A stretch of 19,440 nucleotides of DNA from Bacillota bacterium. GTDB lineage: Bacteria; Bacillota; Clostridia; Acetivibrionales; DSM-1351. Position 1 is the first letter of the stretch. Each line of letters begins with the position of its first letter. The position numbers and the translations under genes were made by a program. Positions 7,301 to 14,419 of this stretch are shown here, in pieces. Where the stretch lies: contig JAEWST010000059.1 in NCBI GenBank assembly GCA_023398105.1, forward strand, positions 1 through 19,440, in the 5' to 3' direction. The notes beneath the pieces were generated by a model. It was not told where the DNA came from. It made no database searches and saw only the letters and a program-made list of their open reading frames with translations.

Positions 7301-7960
7301 TTATTTTTTTGACTTGCTACCTCTGTTTTTCAACAAGGTAATAACTGCTGGCAATAGTGAAATTAAAATAATAACTATTGCTACAATAAAGAAATTATTT
7401 TGAACCCATGGGATACCACCGAAGAAAAATCCTCCGAAGGAAAATATAGCAACCCAGCCAATTCCGCCAAAAATATTATAACTAATAAATTTCTTATAGC
7501 TCATTGAACCCATACCCGCTACAAATGGTGCAAAGGTTCTGATTATAGGAACAAATCTTGCAATTATAATTGTTTTCCCTCCATATTTTTCGTAGAATTC
7601 ATGAGTTCTGTCAAGATACTCTTTCTTGAATATTTTTGAATTTTCATTTTTAAATAATTTAGCACCAAAGAACTTTCCAATTTCGTAATTGCACGAATCA
7701 CCTAGTATTGCTGCTACCATCAGCACAGCTATTATAACAGGAAAGTTCAAATCCCCTGCTTTAGCTAAAGCTCCCAGCAAAAATATCAGGGAATCACCTG
7801 GTAGAAATGGTGTGATAACCAAGCCAGTCTCACAAAATATAACTAAAAACAAAATTAGATATGTCCAAATACCGAAGTCATTTATAATTTGAGGCAAATG
7901 CTCATCCATGTGTAATACTAAATCAATAAACTTTACTATATATTGTAATATCGTATCCAT
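7301..7960 (-). CDS. DedA-family membrane protein (SNARE-associated/VTT domain)
   Basis: This is a polytopic membrane protein of 219 residues, in a family now linked to lipid flipping (undecaprenyl phosphate and phospholipids) and membrane homeostasis. Family residues are present: E44 in FCETGLVITPFLPGDS with the PGD at 54-56, GD at 87-88, ARFVPIIRTFAPFVAGMG (134-151) with R135 and R141, and GWVAIFSFGGFFFG near 169-181. The acidic pair and the two arginines correspond to residues reported as essential in Escherichia coli DedA proteins. The C-terminus is lysine-rich and cytosolic. The ATG at 7960 has AGGGG seven bases upstream. It appears monocistronic. The gap of about 260 bases to the DUF2680-like gene holds no feature I can support. 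Confidence 0.92.
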   Translation of the reverse strand: MDTILQYIVKFIDLVLHMDEHLPQIINDFGIWTYLILFLVIFCETGLVITPFLPGDSLIFLLGALAKAGDLNFPVIIAVLMVAAILGDSCNYEIGKFFGAKLFKNENSKIFKKEYLDRTHEFYEKYGGKTIIIARFVPIIRTFAPFVAGMGSMSYKKFISYNIFGGIGWVAIFSFGGFFFGGIPWVQNNFFIVAIVIILISLLPAVITLLKNRGSKSKK

Positions 7961-8248
7961 ACTAAACCCCTTTACTTTTTAAATTAACAATCCTATATAC
8001 TACAATTTAAACTAAAAGTCTTAATTCGTATACTCTTTATCTAAAAATTAACAATTTATTAACATACTTTTTCATAAAACCCCTATATATAAACAATCCA
8101 CCAGTTTTACAAAAATTCATTATTACTTTTATTTCCCATTTGAAAAGAAGCCTTCATTGATAATATATTCATTTAAAATTAAAAAATACTCTATCAGCAA
8201 AACTGCTTGAATATTTAACAGTATAGCTTTCCTTCGATAATTTTGAAC

Positions 8249-8283
8249 AAAAAAACGATATTCTATCATTCCATAGAATATCG
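8249..8283 (-). terminator. Intrinsic terminator downstream of the surface protein gene
   Basis: On the minus strand an 11-bp perfect stem (CGATATTCTAT/ATAGAATATCG, 8256-8266 and 8273-8283) with a 6-base loop is followed at once by a run of seven T. It lies about 195 bases beyond the stop of the surface protein gene and would end its transcript. In the gap 7961-8476 the other recognisable items are the hairpins at 8361-8376 and 8416-8461. The short frames there are not convincing genes. Confidence 0.7.
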
Positions 8284-8360
8284 CAAAAAGGCTTTGAACA
8301 ATTAATATAAAGTGGTGAAACTCTGTAATATTCAAGTATAACGAGGCAAGAAAATGTCAC

Positions 8361-8376
8361 CCACTTCTATAAGTGG
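8361..8376. other. Small hairpin, possible IS200/IS605-type end remnant
   Basis: CCACTT CTAT AAGTGG forms a 6-bp stem with a 4-base loop. It is followed by a GGCGGGTACCAC stretch and a second weak hairpin (TTATA/TATAA around 8392-8408). Small subterminal palindromes of this kind occur at IS200/IS605 ends, but no tnpA or tnpB is visible, so this is only a suggestion. Confidence 0.25.
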
Positions 8377-8415
8377 CGGGTACCACTTTGGTTATAAGCT
8401 GGCTATAAATACAAA

Positions 8416-8461
8416 ACTCAACTTTCCAAAGACCTACTATTTTCAGTTAGGAAAGTTGAGT
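8416..8461. repeat. Inverted-repeat element, ACTCAACTTTC family (copy 2)
   Basis: A perfect 12-bp inverted repeat, ACTCAACTTTCC (8416-8427) with GGAAAGTTGAGT (8450-8461), has a 22-base loop. On the minus strand it is followed by TTTTGTATTT, so this copy may act as a terminator just after the surface protein gene. Its loop matches that of the element at 2003-2059 (TGAAAATAGTAGGT). Confidence 0.7.
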
Positions 8462-8476
8462 AAGGAAGCTGAATTA

Positions 8477-11400
8477 TTAAATCAAATCAGATTTTCTGAG
8501 CAAATTCCTTACAACAACTGCCGTCTCAGCTCTTGTCATATTGCCATCAGGAGCAATCATATGTCCGTTTCTGCCTGATACTATTCCTAATTTAACACAT
8601 GCAGCTATACTTTCTTTTGACCAGCAAGAAGATTGTTCTGAATCGCCAAACACTTTAAGAATATCTCCCATTTCACCAATTTCAAACTGGACTTTAAGAC
8701 CAGTTATTTTCATTGCTTTAGCTATAATAGTCATTGCTTGCTCTCTTGTAATTTTATCATTTGGACCAAACTTCCTATTATTATAGCCTGAAATCAAACC
8801 ATATTCACTAGCAATTGCTACTGAATCATAGTACCATGCAGATTTACCAACATCATCAAAGCTTGACTTAAAGGTTCCGACTCTCATTAATCCTAAACCC
8901 TTAACTAATATTTCAGCAAATTCAGCTCTGGTTATGTATTTGTCTGGCTGAAAAATCTCATTTCCAACTCCACTTATAACAAGTCTTGAACCCATATCGT
9001 TGACAGCTGCTTTTGACCAATGACTTTCAACATCGTCAAACCTTTTCGGACTACAAATAACTGAGTAGACACTATTGGTTAAGCTATTTATTTTTGCATA
9101 ATATTTACCATCTATTACATCTATAACTGTTGGTACATGTGAAAAAGTACCATTACTGTTTAATACTACTCCTGTTGTTATTCTGGTGAAATCAGCATTG
9201 CTTGGTATAGCAATTGCTCTTTTAACGTACTTGTTAAATTTAGATATGTCTACTGTTTTATCACCATTACTGCACGTTATGGAAAACTCAACTGGGTTAG
9301 TTACAACCTCATAATTGTATTTATGGACAGCAGTTTCAATTAAATTTTGTAAATCTATTGATACGTCACTTATTTTAATAACTACAACAATATCCTTTAG
9401 TTCTACCTGTGTTCCAATTTCTTCGCTAACCTTTCCAATATTAATTTGAGTTGCTGGTAACGTATATGTAATTTCTCCTGTCACAATTTCAAAAACTGCA
9501 CCTTTGCTTTCCATATTTTTAACAGTTTGTCCATTTAGCTCTGCTATTTTTGTATCAGAAGCAGTGCTAATTGGTATGATTATTTTAGGATACATTTCCA
9601 CATGCTCAATTATTTTTGATATTTTCTTATCATCAACTATTATTCTAGTAACTTCTTTACCTTCTACTCTATCAGTTTTAGTTTTTGCAATAAGTTCTGT
9701 TTTGCCGTTGATAATTATAGAAGCATTATTATCATTTTGAATAAAAATACTTGGAGTGGGTATTGAACCGCTACTGTGCTCTTTCCATTTTGCATATAAT
9801 ATTATGTCCTCTGTGACATTATCTACTGTGAAATCCCATAAAACAGTTAATGCAGAATTCTTATACCAGCCAACAAAATCATATCCTGCCCTATTGGGCT
9901 CATCAGGCTTTGTAATTTTACTTCCTACAATAATATCTTTTATTGTAGCCACCTTACTTCCACCGTTGCTGTCAAACATTACTATACAAGTTGATAGTGG
10001 TGCTTTAGCAGACCACTTGGCATATAGTATTATATTTTCGCTTACCACATCTGTATTAAAATTCCATTCATTTATACCTTCAGCTTCTTTATACCAACCT
10101 ACGAAATCATATCCTGCCTTAATTGGTTCTACAGGTGCTGTAATAGCACTGCCTGATGTAATATCGATAATATCTGGAACGCTACTTCCTCCATTAGTAT
10201 TAAATTTTACTGTGTAAACCTTTGGCTGCGGGGTTTTTGCTGTCCATTTTGCATATAATATCATGTCTTCTGTAACTTTATCTGTTGCAAAATCCCATAT
10301 TAAAGTTAATGCCGAATTCTTATACCAACCACCAAAATCATATCCTGCCTTAGTTGGCGTAGCTGGTGCTGTAATAGCACTTCCTGATGTAATACTAATA
10401 ATATCTGGAACGCTACTACCTCCATCAGTATTAAATTTTACTGTGTAAACCTTTGGCGATAGTGTAGTTGATGTCCATTTTGCATATAAAATAATGTCTT
10501 CTATAACCGTATCCGCTGCAAAATCCCATAAAACAGTTAATGCCGAATTCTTATACCAACCATCAAAATCATATCCTGCCTTAGTTGGGGCAGCAGGCTC
10601 TGTAATTGTACTTCCTTCAATAATATCTTTAATAGCAGACACCTTACTTCCGCCGTTGCTGTCGAACATTACTACAAAAGTTGGCTCTGATGGTTTTATA
10701 GTCCATTTAACATATAATATCATGTCTTCTGTAACTGTATCAGCTGCAAAATCCCATGCATTTATGCATGCAGCTTCCTTATACCAGCCTTTAAAATCAT
10801 ACCCTGCCTTTGTTGGGGCAGCAGGCTCTGTGATTGTACTTCCTCCACTAATATCTTTAATGGCAGACACCTTACTTCCACCGTTGCTGTCGAACATTAC
10901 TACAAAAGTTGGCTCTGATGGTTTTATAGTCCATTTAGCATATAATATCATGTCTTCTGTAACTGTATCAACTGCAAAATCCCATGCATTTATACACGTA
11001 GCTTCCTTATACCAGCCTTTAAAATCATACCCTGCTTTTGTTGGGGCAACAGGCTCTGTAATTACACTTCCTGATACAGCATCAGTAATATCCGCTACTG
11101 CACTTCCTCCATTTACATTAAATGTTACTATGTATACTGTCGGCAATGGAATGTTCTCTGTCCACTTCGCATATAACGTAATGTTTTGCGTAACTGTATC
11201 AACTGCAAAATCCCATGTATTTATACACGCTACTTCCTTATACCAGCCTTTAAAATCATACCCTGTTTTTGTTGGGGCAACAGGCTCTGTAATTACACTT
11301 CCTGATACAGCATCAGTAATATCGGCTACTGCACTTCCTCCATTTACATTAAATGTTACTATGTATACTGTCGGCAATGGAATGTTCTCTGTCCACTTCG

Positions 11401-13510
11401 CATATAACATAATGTTTTGAGTAACTGTATCAACTGCAAAATCCCATGTATTTATACACGCTGCTTCCTTATACCAGCCTTTAAAATCATACCCTGCCTT
11501 TGTTGGGGCAGCAGGCTCTGTAATCATACTTCCATAATTAACAATTTGATCTGCAATAGCACTCCCACCCTGAGCATCAAATACAACATTTTGAGAAAAA
11601 TTGGCTTTCAGTGTATAACCAGTACCAGAAACTAAATTATAGGATAAATTCTCTGATACCTTTGTACCTTCTTGCGTCCAGCTATCAAATACGCTGTCTG
11701 TCTCGGGAACCGCTACAACATTAAATTGAAATACGGAGTTTCTTGATAATTCAACATATCCATTGCCATTAGCACTAATATTTATACTTTTATTTGAAAC
11801 ATTCGCAATAATCTCTTCTAAATAGTTATCATTACATTTCAAATAATCTAATCCTTTACTTTTACTTAAATCCAGAGCAGATAGTTTATTCGAATAGCAC
11901 CAAACAGTTTTCAAATTAGTATTTTGAGAGGTATTTAAAGAAGTTAGCTTATTTGAATAACACCATAATTCCATCAATAGTCCATTATTGCTAACATCCA
12001 GATTAATTAAATTATTAATTTGACAGTGCAGCGTTGTCAACGCAGTGTTAGTGCTTAAGTCAAGCTCATCTAATTGATTGGAATTACAATCTATACTAGT
12101 TAGCAATATATTATTACTAACATCCAGTTCAGTAAGCTGATTTGAGTAGCAAACCAGTTGTGTCAAAGCTGTATTTTTATCTACCATAAGCTCACTAAGT
12201 TGATTTGAATAGCATCGCAAATTCGCTAGTTCTAAATTTGCACTAACATCTAGTGTTGTCAATTGGTTTGTATAACAGAATAATTCTTTTAAGACTATAT
12301 TAGAGCTTACGTCTAGCTGGCTCAGCTGATTATCTTGACAATACAAATAAACCAAGCTGGTATTTTTACTTAAATCCAGATCGCTTATCTGATTTGAGTA
12401 GCAAGCTAAAGAACTAAGCAATACATTTTTACTTACATCTAATTGTGTAAGTTTATTTGTATCGCAAACTAGTTTAGTCAGTGCAATATTGCTTTCAACA
12501 TTTAATTCCGTCAGTTGATTAGAATAGCACCTTAAATCAGTCAATGCCGTATTCTTACTTACATCTAAGGCTGTCAATTTATTCGTATCACATTGCAGAG
12601 AAGTCAATTCTGTATTCTTGCTTACATCTAGTTCAGTAAGCTTGTTTAGATCACATCTTAATGCAGTCAATTTTGTATTTAAACTTACATCCAGTTCTCC
12701 AAGAGGATTATTATTACAAGATAATGTGTTTAAATTTATGTTTTTGCTTAAATCTAAATCTGTTATCTCATTTGTATAGCAGTGCAAAGCAAGCAAATTT
12801 GTATTTGCACTTACATTCAACCCACCTAATTTATTTGAATAGCAAGCCAAATAAGTAAGTGCAGTATTATTACTTATATCTAGTGCAGTTAATTTATTTG
12901 ATTCACAGGCAAGCTTATTCAGTGAAGTACTAGAACTAACATCAATGGAAGTTAAAAGATTTGAATAGCAATATAGCTCATTCAATAATGCACAAGCACT
13001 AACATTTAATTCAGTTAATTTATTAGAATAGCAATAAAGATAAAGCAATGCAGTATTTGTACTTAAATCTAAAGATGTCAATTTATTCGTATTACAACGA
13101 ACGGTGGTTAATTTTATGTTACCGTTTACATTTAATGCAGTCAGCGAATTTGAATCACATGACAATAAAACTAATGCTTCGGCACCACTTATATCTAATT
13201 CACCAGATAGAAGCTTTTTGCTCCATGATATTGATTTAGCACGTTTTACAGCATCATCAGTCCAAGCAACTCCAGTCCATGTTATAGGATTATTCTCATC
13301 ATATGCAGCATTTATCATCTTGCCATTAGTCTTTCCTGGCATTGCAGAATTTAGGTTTAAAAACGTTTTTAGTTTTACATAATCATTTTCATTGTATGTA
13401 ATTCCGCCAACAGTAATGTCTGCTGCTAAAACAGTGCTCATATTTAAGTTAAAAAATATTACAATCAAAAAAGTAAAAAACAAAACAAATTTTAAAAATC
13501 CATATCGCAT
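8477..13510 (-). CDS. Giant SLH-anchored surface protein with LRR and InlB B-repeat arrays
   Basis: This is a cell-surface protein of 1677 residues. The ATG at 13510 is preferred (GGGTGAT just upstream); a GTG at 13519 is possible. The signal peptide is at 1-30 (cut after VLAA). A short domain follows at 31-111, then 22 leucine-rich repeats of exactly 21 residues (about 112-567, consensus LxCYSNQLTELDVSKNTALT). A divergent InlB-like domain lies at about 568-638, then eight B repeats of 75-77 residues (about 640-1243, each with GYDFxGWYK and LYAKW). A linker of about 240 residues follows. Three SLH domains (about 1488-1677) carry TRAE, TREQ and TRAE motifs and bind pyruvylated secondary wall polymer. 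The LRRs and B repeats suggest adhesion or protein binding at the surface (inference from internalin-like proteins). The frame is intact throughout. Confidence 0.95.
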   Translation of the reverse strand: MRYGFLKFVLFFTFLIVIFFNLNMSTVLAADITVGGITYNENDYVKLKTFLNLNSAMPGKTNGKMINAAYDENNPITWTGVAWTDDAVKRAKSISWSKKLLSGELDISGAEALVLLSCDSNSLTALNVNGNIKLTTVRCNTNKLTSLDLSTNTALLYLYCYSNKLTELNVSACALLNELYCYSNLLTSIDVSSSTSLNKLACESNKLTALDISNNTALTYLACYSNKLGGLNVSANTNLLALHCYTNEITDLDLSKNINLNTLSCNNNPLGELDVSLNTKLTALRCDLNKLTELDVSKNTELTSLQCDTNKLTALDVSKNTALTDLRCYSNQLTELNVESNIALTKLVCDTNKLTQLDVSKNVLLSSLACYSNQISDLDLSKNTSLVYLYCQDNQLSQLDVSSNIVLKELFCYTNQLTTLDVSANLELANLRCYSNQLSELMVDKNTALTQLVCYSNQLTELDVSNNILLTSIDCNSNQLDELDLSTNTALTTLHCQINNLINLDVSNNGLLMELWCYSNKLTSLNTSQNTNLKTVWCYSNKLSALDLSKSKGLDYLKCNDNYLEEIIANVSNKSINISANGNGYVELSRNSVFQFNVVAVPETDSVFDSWTQEGTKVSENLSYNLVSGTGYTLKANFSQNVVFDAQGGSAIADQIVNYGSMITEPAAPTKAGYDFKGWYKEAACINTWDFAVDTVTQNIMLYAKWTENIPLPTVYIVTFNVNGGSAVADITDAVSGSVITEPVAPTKTGYDFKGWYKEVACINTWDFAVDTVTQNITLYAKWTENIPLPTVYIVTFNVNGGSAVADITDAVSGSVITEPVAPTKAGYDFKGWYKEATCINAWDFAVDTVTEDMILYAKWTIKPSEPTFVVMFDSNGGSKVSAIKDISGGSTITEPAAPTKAGYDFKGWYKEAACINAWDFAADTVTEDMILYVKWTIKPSEPTFVVMFDSNGGSKVSAIKDIIEGSTITEPAAPTKAGYDFDGWYKNSALTVLWDFAADTVIEDIILYAKWTSTTLSPKVYTVKFNTDGGSSVPDIISITSGSAITAPATPTKAGYDFGGWYKNSALTLIWDFATDKVTEDMILYAKWTAKTPQPKVYTVKFNTNGGSSVPDIIDITSGSAITAPVEPIKAGYDFVGWYKEAEGINEWNFNTDVVSENIILYAKWSAKAPLSTCIVMFDSNGGSKVATIKDIIVGSKITKPDEPNRAGYDFVGWYKNSALTVLWDFTVDNVTEDIILYAKWKEHSSGSIPTPSIFIQNDNNASIIINGKTELIAKTKTDRVEGKEVTRIIVDDKKISKIIEHVEMYPKIIIPISTASDTKIAELNGQTVKNMESKGAVFEIVTGEITYTLPATQINIGKVSEEIGTQVELKDIVVVIKISDVSIDLQNLIETAVHKYNYEVVTNPVEFSITCSNGDKTVDISKFNKYVKRAIAIPSNADFTRITTGVVLNSNGTFSHVPTVIDVIDGKYYAKINSLTNSVYSVICSPKRFDDVESHWSKAAVNDMGSRLVISGVGNEIFQPDKYITRAEFAEILVKGLGLMRVGTFKSSFDDVGKSAWYYDSVAIASEYGLISGYNNRKFGPNDKITREQAMTIIAKAMKITGLKVQFEIGEMGDILKVFGDSEQSSCWSKESIAACVKLGIVSGRNGHMIAPDGNMTRAETAVVVRNLLRKSDLI
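9783..11593 (-). repeat. Eight tandem InlB-type B repeats (coding)
   Basis: Coding repeats of 228-231 bp lie inside the surface protein gene. Some neighbours are almost identical. About 100 bases from 11051 and from 11282 match with a single difference (period 231). The copies near 10681 and 10909 match similarly (period 228). Those near 10141 and 10372 are also close. The outer repeats are more diverged. This pattern shows recent duplication or gene conversion in the middle of the array. Confidence 0.85.
11810..13177 (-). repeat. 22 leucine-rich repeats with a 63-bp period (coding)
   Basis: The first repeat cysteine is residue 118, and a cysteine recurs every 21 residues up to residue 559 without a single gap or insertion. 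Each unit fits LxCxxNxLxxLDVSxNxxLxx. At the DNA level the copies are diverged, so this array is older than the B-repeat array. Confidence 0.88.
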
Positions 13511-14157
13511 CAAAATCACCCATTATTTTTATATATTTTATCCATACCTCTATTTAAGCATAAGAACACAGCTAAGTATCCACATGGACTTTATTCTCAA
13601 TTACTATATAGTTTAATTGTTGAAACTAAAGCAGAAAAATATCAATATACATATTATATATTACTTCTTTTTTCATCAAAATACAACTTTTAAATATAAT
13701 GTATATATTTAGTGGTTAACAAAATGTTCCCAACACCTATATTTTTGTCTCTGTATTTGTATAAATACTGCCAAAATATTTACTTTTCAATTTTAACATA
13801 AATCACTCTCTTTACTCAATATGATTAGAAAAACCACTAAAAAGTTCCAAAGAACTGATTTAAGAAGTTTATTGGTGATAAAATTTATATAAGTTCAATA
13901 TTATATGCTACATTGTTTTATAGAAGTCAAGCAGCATATTATTTATATAGTTATTAATGTTCCAATTACAACTTGATTTAAATAATTTTTCCCATCTAAT
14001 AATTCCCAAAAATCTTTCTCTGAAACATAAAATCAGATTTTAAATTATTATTTAGGCTGAATTAGAATAAATATTTTGAAAAAACAAATATTATTTACAA
14101 TATGTGTTTTTTCAAATCTTCAATACTATAAAAAAATTAACCTTTGGAGGTAATAAA
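13511..14157. other. 647-base AT-rich intergenic region between divergent genes
   Basis: There is no gene here. It must hold the promoters of the surface protein gene (-) and the small-protein/oxidoreductase genes (+). A 9-bp inverted pair, TTAGTGGTT (13709-13717) and AACCACTAA (13832-13840), is separated by 114 bases. No riboswitch, tRNA or convincing sigma-A promoter was recognised. Confidence 0.6.
14065..14093 (+). promoter_or_regulatory. Possible sporulation (sigma-G-like) promoter
   Basis: GAATA (14065-14069) and AATATTA (14087-14093) are separated by 17 bases. This roughly resembles the forespore sigma-G pattern, with the -10 matching at about five of seven positions. It would fit the spore-type small protein that follows. 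The region is so AT-rich that chance matches are likely. Confidence 0.2.
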
Positions 14158-14349
14158 ATGGTAGAAAAAAAAAATCAATTAAATGGTAGCCACAACAAAC
14201 GATTATCTTCCTCTAAGCCTACAAATAACGAAGGAACTGCTGCGTGGGCAAATGAAAAAAGTAAGCAAAAAAATTCTGAAGTTTCCATTCCATCCGTAGA
14301 CAATGTTATAAATGCAAAAGAATGGGTAGATAATGGAAGTAAGCTTTAA
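14158..14349 (+). CDS. Small polar protein, DUF3787-like, possibly spore-associated
   Basis: This is a 63-residue protein whose ATG at 14158 follows a strong ribosome binding site (TTTGGAGG, seven bases upstream). The frame is open further up, to 14104, but without any ribosome binding site. The protein is rich in Lys, Asn and Ser and has no membrane segment or cysteine. The C-terminal block (IPSVDNVINAKEWVDNGSKL, 44-63) resembles the core of DUF3787, a clostridial family that I recall includes a Clostridioides difficile spore-surface protein. I assign this from memory of the motif, not from a search. It lies 70 bases upstream of the oxidoreductase gene in the same direction with no terminator between, so the two may share a transcript. 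A functional link between them is not evident. Confidence 0.75.
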   Translation: MVEKKNQLNGSHNKRLSSSKPTNNEGTAAWANEKSKQKNSEVSIPSVDNVINAKEWVDNGSKL

Positions 14350-14365
14350 TAAATTAATAAAGTAA

Positions 14366-14377
14366 TTAGGTACCTAA
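14366..14377. promoter_or_regulatory. Perfect 12-bp palindrome in the oxidoreductase leader
   Basis: TTAGGTACCTAA is fully self-complementary and lies 17 bases after the small-protein stop and 43 bases before the oxidoreductase start. It could be an operator half-site pair for a dimeric regulator. It does not match the Rex consensus. Confidence 0.3.
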
Positions 14378-14419
14378 ACTCAAGTTGCATTTTATTATTA
14401 TTGAAAAGGTGGGTAATTT

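Noticed and set aside
8129..8335. Short minus-strand frame of 68 codons with a TTG start
   Set aside because: It has no ribosome binding site, and the perfect terminator stem and T-run at 8249-8283 lie inside it. Most of it is AT-driven.
10494..11420. Long plus-strand frame (308 codons) opposite the B repeats
   Set aside because: It is a shadow of the repeated surface protein gene. Its own 'repeats' simply mirror the 228-231-bp coding periods, and it has no ribosome binding site.
11810..13177. Regular 63-bp periodicity that could be mistaken for a CRISPR array
   Set aside because: The period is a multiple of three, the frame is open throughout, and it encodes 21-residue leucine-rich repeats. 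There are no identical repeats with unrelated spacers.
13511..14157. Riboswitch or other structured leader upstream of the oxidoreductase region
   Set aside because: No conserved riboswitch core, T-box motif or strong stem was seen; the sequence is only AT-rich with weak inverted repeats.
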